A DNA stretch of 64,000 nt from Clostridium sp. 1001275B_160808_H3. Its GTDB lineage: Bacteria; Bacillota; Clostridia; Clostridiales; Clostridiaceae. The stretch is taken from contig NZ_JADNAT010000001.1 in NCBI RefSeq assembly GCF_015550425.1, positions 346,687-410,686 on the forward strand, given 5' to 3'. The notes under the pieces were generated by a model. It did no database searches. It was not told the origin of the DNA and saw nothing but the letters and a program-made list of their open reading frames with translations. Both the position numbers and the translations under genes were made by a program. This document shows positions 56,513-64,000 of this stretch, one piece after another (position 1 is the stretch's first letter; every line of letters begins with the position of its first letter).

Positions 56513-57613
56513 ATGAAAAAAATTTTAATATTAACAACTTCTACAGGGGAAGGTCATAATCAAGCTGCAAACTCAATATCTAGTTCATTCGAAAACTCTG
56601 GATATGAAGTTATACGCCATGATTTTTTAAAAAATAATAGTAAAATATTAACCAAGCTATTTATTAGTGGTTATGAAATATCAGCATCTTTTTTCCCAAA
56701 AACTTATGGATTAGCATATAAACTTACTGATACAGGTTTTACAAATAAACTTTTATCTCTTGTTTTTTGCTTTACTAAAAGAAAAATATCTAAACTAATT
56801 AATTCAATTAGTCCTGATATAATATTAGTTACACATCCATTTGCAGTAAATATAATGGGATCGCTTAAAAGAAAAGGCTTAAACAAACCTGTAATAGTTA
56901 TAGTAACTGATTTTAAGGCTCATTCAACATATATAGATAAAAATATAGATGCTTATATTACTGCAAGCGAAAATACAAAAGAGGATTTAGCCAAAAGAGG
57001 AATAGATTCTAGAAGAATATTTACTTTTGGAATTCCTGTTAAAGATGAATTTTTAGAAAATAAATCTGATATAAAGGCAACTAAAAACGATGACTATTTC
57101 AATATTTTGCTGATGAGTGGTAGCATGGGGTTGAAAAATATTTCTTATGTTTTGAAAGAATTATTAAATAACTCAAATAAACTTAGAATCACAGTTGTAT
57201 GCGGAAAAAATGAGAAATTAAGGGAAGACCTACTCAAAGAATATAAATATTCAATTAAAGATAAAAAACTTCATATACTTGGTTTCTCAAGAGATGTTGA
57301 TTCTTTAATGGAATATTCAGATTTAATAATAAGTAAACCTGGTGGTCTTACAGTTACTGAAGCAATAACTAAAAATTTACCGTTATTAATTCCATTTGCC
57401 ATACCAGGGCAGGAAACTCAAAATGTAGAGTTTTTAACCTCCAATGGATATGCTTTATATGTAGATAATCTTTTAGAGTTAAATTTTGCAATAGATAATT
57501 TAATTTCTAATCCAAAGGAATTAGAAAAAATGCGTTACAAATTATCTAAGTTATCCTCTTGTTATTCAAAGGAAAAAATAGTAAATTTAGCTGATAAATT
57601 AATATTTAAATAA
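56513..57613 (+). CDS. MGDG synthase-family glycosyltransferase
   Basis: 366 residues, GT28-type GT-B fold. The N-terminal MGDG-synthase signature is TTSTGEGHNQAANS, then TDFKAHSTYID. The C-terminal nucleotide-sugar site is SKPGGLTVTEAITKNLPLLIP. Relatives (UgtP, plant MGD) transfer glucose or galactose to diacylglycerol, making membrane glycolipids and, in Bacillus, the lipoteichoic acid anchor. No lipid gene is adjacent. The ribosome site is modest. Substrate is inferred. Confidence 0.88.
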   Translation: MKKILILTTSTGEGHNQAANSISSSFENSGYEVIRHDFLKNNSKILTKLFISGYEISASFFPKTYGLAYKLTDTGFTNKLLSLVFCFTKRKISKLINSISPDIILVTHPFAVNIMGSLKRKGLNKPVIVIVTDFKAHSTYIDKNIDAYITASENTKEDLAKRGIDSRRIFTFGIPVKDEFLENKSDIKATKNDDYFNILLMSGSMGLKNISYVLKELLNNSNKLRITVVCGKNEKLREDLLKEYKYSIKDKKLHILGFSRDVDSLMEYSDLIISKPGGLTVTEAITKNLPLLIPFAIPGQETQNVEFLTSNGYALYVDNLLELNFAIDNLISNPKELEKMRYKLSKLSSCYSKEKIVNLADKLIFK

Positions 57614-57653
57614 AAAATGTGTATAAGGTATTACCCTATACACATTTTTTCTT
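57614..57653. terminator. Bidirectional terminator between the glycosyltransferase and rho
   Basis: Stem AAAAATGTGTATA with TATACACATTTTT, enclosing a short GGTAATACC-type loop stem; A and T runs flank both sides. Confidence 0.88.
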
Positions 57654-57657
57654 CAGA

Positions 57658-59106
57658 TTATTTTTTCTCTATTTCACTTTTACTAAATATATTTATGAAT
57701 TCCTTGTTATTTTTAGTTTTTGTAAGCATATTTATTAATTTTTCAGTCACATTTTCTATGTTTCCATCTCTATACATAACTCTTCTAATTGAATATGCAA
57801 CTTCCTTCTCTTCATCTGATAAAATTAAATCTTCTTTTCTAGTTCCAGATTTGTATATATCAATTGCTGGGAATATTCTTCTTTCTTGAAGCTTTCTATC
57901 TAGATGAACTTCCATATTCCCAGTTCCCTTAAATTCTTCAAATATCATATCGTCCATTCTAGAACCAGTATCAATTAAGGCTGTTGCAAGTATAGTTAAA
58001 CTTCCACCCTCTTCGATATTTCTAGCTGCCCCAAAGAATTTTTTAGGCATTATTAAAGCACCTGGATCTAATCCGCCAGATAATGTTCTCCCTGTTGGAG
58101 TAATCGTTAAATTATATGCTCTAGAAAGTCTAGTTAAACTATCTAGTAATATAACTACATCTTTTCCTTGTTCAACCATTCTTTTGGCTCTTTCTAATAC
58201 CATTTGAGATACCTTTGCATGGTTTTGAGGTTCTTCATCAAAAGTTGAATATATAACATCACCATTTATTGATCTCTTCATATCCGTTACTTCTTCTGGC
58301 CTCTCATCTATAAGTAGAACTATAAGTTTAACTTCCGGATAATTTTTAGATATATTTTGGGCAACCTTTTTTAATAAAGTTGTTTTACCTGCCTTAGGAG
58401 GCGCAACTATTATCCCTCTTTGCCCCTTACCTATAGGACAAATTATATCCATTAATCTTGAAGATAAATCTCCTTCATTATTAGTTTCTAAATGTAATCT
58501 ATCTTGAGGATATATAGGCGTTAATGTTTCAAAAGATTTTCTTCCAACTGCTCTTTCAGGATTTTCTCCATTTACTCTTTCAACATAAAGTAATGCTTTA
58601 AACTTTTCTCCTTCTTTAGCTTCTCTTACCTTTCCTTCAACTTCATCACCGGTCCTAAGATTAAATCTCCTTATTTGAGATGGTGATACATATACGTCAT
58701 TTTCACCAGTTTGATAATTGTTACATCTCAAAAAGCCAAAGCTATTATTTTCTAATATTTCTAATACGCCTTTAGCAGTATTAGACTCATTTATCATAAC
58801 TTTTAGTCGTTCTCTTTTTTCCTCCCTATTTTCCTCTTTAATTTCTTCTTTTTTTTCTTCTTTTTTTTCTTCTCTGATTTCCTTATTAAAATTATTATTC
58901 ACTACATTTACTTCTTCAGCTTTTACTTTAGGTGTTATCTTTTCTTGTAATATAACTCCATTTTTTTCTATACTTTTTGGTGAATTTTCAATTATTGCAT
59001 CAATAAGCTCATTCTTCTTTAATTTACTTATATTTTTTATATTAAGTTGCTTAGCTATTTCTTTTAATTCAGCTAATGTTTTTCTTTCATATATTTCTTT
59101 AGTCAA
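57658..59106 (-). CDS. rho: Transcription termination factor Rho
   Basis: 482 residues. N-terminal helical domain (about 1-45), a linker of about 60 residues very rich in Glu and Lys, then an RNA-binding cold-shock-like domain with [16 protein letters not shown] and [16 protein letters not shown], and the ATPase with [23 protein letters not shown] and [13 protein letters not shown] translocase that releases transcripts. TTG start with GGAGG seven bases upstream. The N-terminal insertion is typical of high-GC and clostridial Rho, though size and composition vary. Confidence 0.95.
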   Translation of the reverse strand: MTKEIYERKTLAELKEIAKQLNIKNISKLKKNELIDAIIENSPKSIEKNGVILQEKITPKVKAEEVNVVNNNFNKEIREEKKEEKKEEIKEENREEKRERLKVMINESNTAKGVLEILENNSFGFLRCNNYQTGENDVYVSPSQIRRFNLRTGDEVEGKVREAKEGEKFKALLYVERVNGENPERAVGRKSFETLTPIYPQDRLHLETNNEGDLSSRLMDIICPIGKGQRGIIVAPPKAGKTTLLKKVAQNISKNYPEVKLIVLLIDERPEEVTDMKRSINGDVIYSTFDEEPQNHAKVSQMVLERAKRMVEQGKDVVILLDSLTRLSRAYNLTITPTGRTLSGGLDPGALIMPKKFFGAARNIEEGGSLTILATALIDTGSRMDDMIFEEFKGTGNMEVHLDRKLQERRIFPAIDIYKSGTRKEDLILSDEEKEVAYSIRRVMYRDGNIENVTEKLINMLTKTKNNKEFINIFSKSEIEKK

Positions 59107-59343
59107 AACTGCACCTCCACGGATAATTTTATTTATAATTCAATTATGAATAAAAAATCAATATTTAAATTTAATAAATTCTAAATTGGGATATTTTCAG
59201 ATATAAATATTAAAGATATGAATCTCTTGGATTTTATATATGTATTTATATTATGAATTAATATATTTAATTTATCAAGGATAATTTTATTAATTATAAT
59301 ATTACTATTATTTCCTTATTTATAATTTTAATACTTATTTAAT

Positions 59344-59382
59344 TAAAAAGGAGCTATCTATATCATTAAGATAGCTCCTTAA
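59344..59382 (-). terminator. Terminator of the 5'-nucleotidase gene
   Basis: A 12-bp stem, AAGGAGCTATCT with AGATAGCTCCTT, then TTTTTAATT on the minus strand. The rest of the interval up to the rho start (59107-59343) is AT-rich with no gene seen. Confidence 0.88.
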
Positions 59383-59389
59383 AATATTA

Positions 59390-62300
59390 CTAACTAGCTT
59401 TTTCTTCACTCTTCTTTCTAAACATTACATATCCAACGCCTGATATTAATATAGCAAATACTAGCAGGTTTATAGGATTTTGTCCCCCAGTAGTTGGTAA
59501 ATTACTTTGATTATTTGAACCTTCTTCTCCACTATTATTAGGGCCTTCTTCTCCACTATTGTTTCCACCTGTGTTTCCACCTGAATTTTCTCCTGGATTT
59601 GTAGGTGTTTTTGTGTCATCTACTCCAGCAATTAATAAGTTGTCTATATTTGTATCTACGCCATTAGCCTTCCATTCTTTAACTATCTCGTCTCTCATAA
59701 CTAAATTTGTATCTTTCATATTTTTAGCATTACTAAAATTATATCCATCTCCACCAGTTGCCATAAAGTCATTAACTACAACTGTATAATATTTATTCAT
59801 ATCTAATGAAGTTCCATCTGCTAATCTGATTGAAGTAATTCTTTCTCCTGCTTTAGCATCTTTATCATACCAAACTTTAATTCCTGAGAATTGTCCCCAA
59901 CCAAAGTTATCTGGCATAATTCCATGTTCTATTGCAGCTTTTACATCTGCCCCCTTCAATTCCATTGTTACTAAAGTATTATCAAAAGGTAGTATTGTAT
60001 ATAAATCTCCAATTGTTAATACTCCTGCTGACAATGGTGCTCTTACTCCTCCACCATTAGTTATAGCAATATCTACTCCTGCAATTTTTCTCATTGCCTC
60101 AGAAACAACTGTTCCAAGAGGTGTAAGTCCTTCATTTCTATCATGTGATAGATCTTTATCTAAATCCGCTACTTTTTCACTTAATATTGGTTTTAATTCA
60201 GCCTCATATTTACTAACTATTTTTGTTGATGTTTCATCTGGTATTATATTAGCACTTCTTTCATAAAGCTTATCTAAATTAGCTCCAAGTGAAACTAATT
60301 TTCCTGTATTGTCAAAATCAAATGTTAATACTGATAAAGCTCTACCATTGTTTCCAGCTTCAACTATTTTAACCCCATTAACTTCTACATTAGTAAATAG
60401 ATGATCATGAGACGCTATAATTGCATCAACATTTTTAATTTTCTTTGCTAAATCTACAGCTTCTCCAACAGGCTTTCCATCTTTATCTGTTGTTGCTCCT
60501 AAGTGAGATAATACAACAACTGCATTAACTTTATCTTCATTCCTTAATTTATCAGCATATTTTTGAACTGATATTGAAGGATCTTCAAATGTTAAATCAG
60601 CAACATTTGCTGGAGTTGTCTTATAAGCTGTTTCAGGTGTTGTAACTCCTATTAAACCAACTTTAATTCCATCTACTTCAATAATTTTATATGGATCTGC
60701 CCATTCAACAGGTTTTCCTGTTTTTTTATCTATAATATTAGCAGCTAAGAAATCAAAATTACCTGCTTTTTCCCATGTAGGAATTAATTCTTTTCCCCAG
60801 TCAAATTCATGATTTCCAACTGCAGATGCAGGTATATTTATATCCTTTAAAAACTCATTTACTGGTGCACCTTTAGTAAGGTTTGATATTGCTGTACCTT
60901 GATATAAATCCCCAGCTGCTAGTGGTATAGCTTCATAATTAGAGAATCCATTTACTATAGTCTTTTCTTTTATTGCTGATGCTAATTTAGCTATTCCAAC
61001 ATTTTTGCCGCTTTCTTGAACGTTTCCATGTAAATCATTAAAGCTTACTAACTCAACTCTCTTTATATTCTTATTTACTAAAGCACCCAAGTTCTTAGCA
61101 ACTAAAAGATTATTTAAATCATTTATAGTTAAACTTCTTACATTTGGAGTTCTTCCATCATCTGATACTGGTATGCTAAGTGCTCCATCATTTACTAGTT
61201 TAACAACTTCTTCTCTCAATTTTTCATCATAATTAACTCCTGTTAATTTCCAGTTTTCATCTATATTTCTGCTTATTTTCCCACCCTTAACGTTTACAAT
61301 ATAGTCAGTTATTAAATCTCTCATATCTGATATTTGATCATTATTAGTGTCATAAACTTTTTCATGTGTTCCAGGCTCGAATACAGGATTAGTAGATGCA
61401 TTAAGTACTGAATCATATCTGTAGTTATTTACTGATAAATAAACTACATCAGTATCTTCAACAACTTTTCCATCTTTTTCGAACTTCACATTTTCAATTC
61501 TACTTCCAGCAGGTTTAGAAATATTTATTTCATAGCTAATTCCATCAAACATATCATATTGATATAATCTTATATTAGGATTTAATGATACTGTTAAATC
61601 TCCAACATTAAATGTATTATATATTGATGCTGTCCATTCCATAAATCTCTTAAGTTGCTTTCCATTTGTTTTTATTGTGTAAAGCTTATTGTCATATTTA
61701 TATATATTTGATACATCAGATTTTTTGATATCTCCTGATAACATATTTGATCCAGCATCAAATAATGCTGCAGCTGATACTTGGTATCCAGTGTTAGCAT
61801 CTATTCCCTTTGACTCTAAATGCTTTTTGCTATTATATAATTGAACTTCATTTACGAAATCTGTTATCCCTTGATCTCTAACTAATGATTCTGGAATATC
61901 AGCTATTTCATTTTTATCAGCTAAGCTTGGGCCTTCTAATTTACCAATAACTATGCTTGCATCTGCCTTTGCTCTTTCATCATATGGTTTTAAAGCTGAT
62001 ACTAGACTTTCATTTTCTGCTACTCCTGTTGTTTTTAACAATGTTCCTTTCTTCTCTTTAACTATATATCCATCATTTGATTTTTCTAGTTTTAATTCTA
62101 CTTTACCTAGACTTCCTGCGTTATTAGCTGGTTGAATTAAAATAGCATTTCCAGCAGTTTTTTCTGCAAATGCTTCGTGGCTATGTCCCATAACTATTAC
62201 ATCTACATCAGGATTAGCTTCAGCAATTTCCCTTGCTGAATCGCCTTTACCATATTCATTATTAAAACCCATATGTGATGTAACTACATATACATCTGCT

Positions 62301-62956
62301 CCATCTGCAGCTTTTATTTCTTGAATAACCTTTGCCACTTCTTCAGTTGGATTCTTAGGTGTATATCCCTCTAAATTTGGTCCATCCCACTTGTCAATAT
62401 GGGGAGTAACAACACCAATTGTTGCAACTTTTACTCCATTAGGTAACTCTTTTATTGTATATGCATCAAAAACTCTTTCATCACCCTTATATAGATTAGC
62501 ACATAAAACCTTTACATCACCTTTTATTTGATTAGTTATTTGGAATAGCTTGTCCATCCCAAAATTAAATTCATGATTACCTAAACTAAATGAATCATAT
62601 CCTATTTCTTTTACTGCTAGCATCATAGGATTTTTTTCGTCATTTAGAAATAAGTGATTATAATTACCTTGAATATTGTCTCCATTATCAACAAGAACAG
62701 TATTTTCATTTTTATCTCTTTCTTGCTTAACTAATGTAGCTATTTGAGTTAATCCTCCATCTGATCTTGTTGCTCTTGCATATTCGTATGGAACAAACCT
62801 TCCATGCAAATCGGTAGTTGCAAGAATTTGGACCGTTTCTGTTGATACTTCCTCTGCCACTGCTTTTACTAGATTCATAGGCAAATTACCTACTATGAAA
62901 GTAAACGCCGCAACTGAAGCTAAGAATTTTTTTAGGTTTCCCTTTTTAATTCTCAT
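59390..62956 (-). CDS. LPXTG-anchored double 5'-nucleotidase / cyclic phosphodiesterase
   Basis: 1188 residues, cell-wall anchored. Signal peptide (about 1-34), a first metallophosphatase plus C-terminal nucleotidase unit (about 38-610; ATTDLHGRFVPYEYA, DNGDNIQGN, GNHEFNFGMD, GHSHEAF), and a second (about 645-1130; SFNDLHGNVQE, AAGDLYQGT, GNHEFDWGKE, SHDHLFTN, TNGGGVRAPLSAG). A Gly/Asn-rich linker precedes the sortase signal LPTTGG, a membrane helix and RKKSEEK. The first unit resembles 2',3'-cyclic-nucleotide phosphodiesterase, the second UshA-type 5'-nucleotidase. Likely role: external nucleotide scavenging and adenosine release. RBS AGGAGGGG. Confidence 0.93.
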   Translation of the reverse strand: MRIKKGNLKKFLASVAAFTFIVGNLPMNLVKAVAEEVSTETVQILATTDLHGRFVPYEYARATRSDGGLTQIATLVKQERDKNENTVLVDNGDNIQGNYNHLFLNDEKNPMMLAVKEIGYDSFSLGNHEFNFGMDKLFQITNQIKGDVKVLCANLYKGDERVFDAYTIKELPNGVKVATIGVVTPHIDKWDGPNLEGYTPKNPTEEVAKVIQEIKAADGADVYVVTSHMGFNNEYGKGDSAREIAEANPDVDVIVMGHSHEAFAEKTAGNAILIQPANNAGSLGKVELKLEKSNDGYIVKEKKGTLLKTTGVAENESLVSALKPYDERAKADASIVIGKLEGPSLADKNEIADIPESLVRDQGITDFVNEVQLYNSKKHLESKGIDANTGYQVSAAALFDAGSNMLSGDIKKSDVSNIYKYDNKLYTIKTNGKQLKRFMEWTASIYNTFNVGDLTVSLNPNIRLYQYDMFDGISYEINISKPAGSRIENVKFEKDGKVVEDTDVVYLSVNNYRYDSVLNASTNPVFEPGTHEKVYDTNNDQISDMRDLITDYIVNVKGGKISRNIDENWKLTGVNYDEKLREEVVKLVNDGALSIPVSDDGRTPNVRSLTINDLNNLLVAKNLGALVNKNIKRVELVSFNDLHGNVQESGKNVGIAKLASAIKEKTIVNGFSNYEAIPLAAGDLYQGTAISNLTKGAPVNEFLKDINIPASAVGNHEFDWGKELIPTWEKAGNFDFLAANIIDKKTGKPVEWADPYKIIEVDGIKVGLIGVTTPETAYKTTPANVADLTFEDPSISVQKYADKLRNEDKVNAVVVLSHLGATTDKDGKPVGEAVDLAKKIKNVDAIIASHDHLFTNVEVNGVKIVEAGNNGRALSVLTFDFDNTGKLVSLGANLDKLYERSANIIPDETSTKIVSKYEAELKPILSEKVADLDKDLSHDRNEGLTPLGTVVSEAMRKIAGVDIAITNGGGVRAPLSAGVLTIGDLYTILPFDNTLVTMELKGADVKAAIEHGIMPDNFGWGQFSGIKVWYDKDAKAGERITSIRLADGTSLDMNKYYTVVVNDFMATGGDGYNFSNAKNMKDTNLVMRDEIVKEWKANGVDTNIDNLLIAGVDDTKTPTNPGENSGGNTGGNNSGEEGPNNSGEEGSNNQSNLPTTGGQNPINLLVFAILISGVGYVMFRKKSEEKAS

Positions 62957-63142
62957 TTTACCCCTCCTAATTGTTTATTTATGTTATTTTTAATAATAAC
63001 CATAAAAATAGACATCCAAAGAAATTAGATATAAATTTTAATATATCTTGTTAGCACTTTAGATGTCATTAATAAAAGTAGTTTAAAGTTAATTTTTTAA
63101 TAAAAGTTGGTGACCGTGCACTTTAACATAAAATACACTATA

Positions 63143-63790
63143 TTATTTTTTAGTACTATTATTCCAATCATTTAAGAATTTTTCTATTCCTATATCTGTT
63201 AACGGATTTTTAGTCATTTGAACTAATACGCTATATGGTATAGTTGCTATATGAGCTCCAGCTAATGCAGCATCTATCGCATGTATAGAATTTCTAATAC
63301 TTGCTGATATAATTTCAGTTTTTATATCATGTATTCTAAAAACTGCTGCAATTTCTTCTATAAGCTCAATTCCCTTACTACCTATATCATCAACTCTTCC
63401 TATGAAAGGGCTTACATAAGTAGCTCCAGCTCTAGCAGCTAATAATGCTTGCGCTGTTGAAAAAACTAATGTTACATTTGTTTTTATTCCTTTAGATGAT
63501 AATATTTTTACTGCCTTCAATCCATCTATAGTCATTGGAATTTTTATAACTATATTAGGATGTATCTTTGCTAATTCAATGCCCTCATTAATCATTTCAT
63601 TATATTTCAGGCTAATTACTTCTGCACTTATTGGTCCATCAACTATGGTAGTAATTTCCTTTATTACTTCTTTGAAATCTCTTCCCTCTTTAGCTATTAG
63701 AGATGGATTTGTAGTAACTCCACAAATAACCCCCATATCATTTGCTGATATAATTTCCTCTACATTTGCAGTATCTATAAATATTTTCAT
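63143..63790 (-). CDS. Transaldolase-like fructose-6-phosphate aldolase
   Basis: 215 residues, the short transaldolase (TalC/FSA, 'transaldolase type 3B') form. The Schiff-base Lys83 is in [11 protein letters not shown], and [34 protein letters not shown] and [10 protein letters not shown] are conserved. Members act either as transaldolase or as F6P aldolase; sequence does not decide. It has an RBS (GGAGG-like) upstream. It lies between the nucleotidase gene and an ABC permease for nucleosides, perhaps reflecting pentose use, which is inference. Confidence 0.92.
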   Translation of the reverse strand: MKIFIDTANVEEIISANDMGVICGVTTNPSLIAKEGRDFKEVIKEITTIVDGPISAEVISLKYNEMINEGIELAKIHPNIVIKIPMTIDGLKAVKILSSKGIKTNVTLVFSTAQALLAARAGATYVSPFIGRVDDIGSKGIELIEEIAAVFRIHDIKTEIISASIRNSIHAIDAALAGAHIATIPYSVLVQMTKNPLTDIGIEKFLNDWNNSTKK

Positions 63791-63827
63791 AACTCAAGCC
63801 CTCCTATACGATTATCTAAGTATTTTA

Positions 63828-63858
63828 TTAGAAATTCATTCAAAGAATGAATTTCTAA
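63828..63858 (-). terminator. Hairpin after the ABC permease
   Basis: A perfect 14-bp stem (63828-63841 with 63845-63858) 28 bases after the permease stop. The T tract on the minus strand is weak, so it may allow read-through into the aldolase gene. Confidence 0.6.
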
Positions 63859-63886
63859 CTTAATTTTTAATTTTAATTTTTAAGCA

Positions 63887-64000
63887 CTATCTCTTACCAG
63901 CATCAAATGGTTCACCTGATGCTTTTGGTGCTTGTGATGATTTAGAGAATAAAACTAACGCTATTAAAGTTACCACATATGGGAATATCTTTAATAATAC
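63887..64000 (-). CDS. ABC transporter permease, C-terminal end only
   Basis: Only the last 37 codons are in the window; the rest lies past the edge. The visible end is a hydrophobic helix with FPYVVTLIALVLFSKSSQAPKA and then ASGEPFDAGKR. This closely resembles the C-terminus of the second permease (YufQ/NupQ) of BmpA-type nucleoside ABC importers. Uptake of nucleosides would suit the adjacent 5'-nucleotidase, but the call rests on this short tail. Confidence 0.7.
   Translation of the reverse strand, partial: VLLKIFPYVVTLIALVLFSKSSQAPKASGEPFDAGKR

Noticed and set aside
58718..59149. Ser/Phe-rich plus-strand ORF opposite the start of rho
   Set aside because: The composition is the mirror of the Glu/Lys-rich Rho linker; no support for coding.
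63109..63115. GGTGACC palindrome upstream of the nucleotidase gene
   Set aside because: Too short, no second copy and no known operator matched.

Overview
The window is a low-GC, densely coded piece of a spore-forming Clostridium (sensu stricto type) chromosome. The basis is gene content and synteny: the ywmB-murA-spoIID-spoIIQ-spoIIID-mbl sporulation and cell-wall block, an eight-gene F1Fo ATP synthase operon, thiolase under a Rex-type operator, a YyaC-type spore protein, and the raiA RNA between comFC and raiA/hpf. No phage, insertion sequence, CRISPR array or rRNA was seen. Species cannot be assigned from this window alone.

Layout. 1-8.0 kb: the 3' part of a PTP-like phytase, hemolysin III, a glucose-type PTS permease with its LicT/GlcT antiterminator (RAT site, terminator and promoter all visible), and a large two-component-propeller histidine kinase with no receiver nearby. 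8.1-9.5 kb: two identical tRNA-Trp genes, each with its own promoter and terminator, and a ZnuA-like protein that has lost the metal-binding histidines. 9.8-19.5 kb: tsaE-tsaB-rimI, a MATE exporter, a diguanylate cyclase, ribU under an FMN riboswitch, tex, a small membrane protein and an M28 peptidase. 19.6-28.5 kb: prfB (with programmed +1 frameshift), secA, hpf, the raiA RNA, comFC, a degenerate ComFA-like protein and recD2. 28.8-33.6 kb: nagA, metK under a SAM-I riboswitch, six tRNAs (3 Tyr, 2 Thr, 1 Val), a membrane-anchored protein of unknown function, yyaC.

33.6-46.2 kb: mbl, spoIIID, spoIIQ, spoIID, murA, ywmB and the atp operon (transcribed atpI-B-E-F-H-A-G-D-C on the minus strand). 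46.8-56.3 kb: thl with Rex operator, UDP-GlcNAc 2-epimerase, and an apparent operon tdk / DUF1385-PrmC fusion / prfA / membrane protein / tsaC(ywlC) / rpiB / upp; then rpmE divergently. 56.5-64 kb: an MGDG-synthase-family glycosyltransferase, rho, a 1188-residue LPXTG-anchored double 5'-nucleotidase, a transaldolase-like aldolase, and the last codons of an ABC permease.

Functional themes: translation quality and termination (prfA, prfB, prmC, tsaB/E/C, rimI, hpf, rpmE), energy (atp, thl), engulfment-stage sporulation, and RNA-level control (two riboswitches, one RAT antiterminator, a recoding site and the raiA RNA). Most genes are ordinary conserved housekeeping. The stretches most worth a second look are the raiA RNA with its promoter buried in comFC, the ComFA-like protein that lacks ATPase motifs, the metal-site-less ZnuA-like protein, and the orphan propeller kinase. 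I did not find a clearly new multi-gene system.
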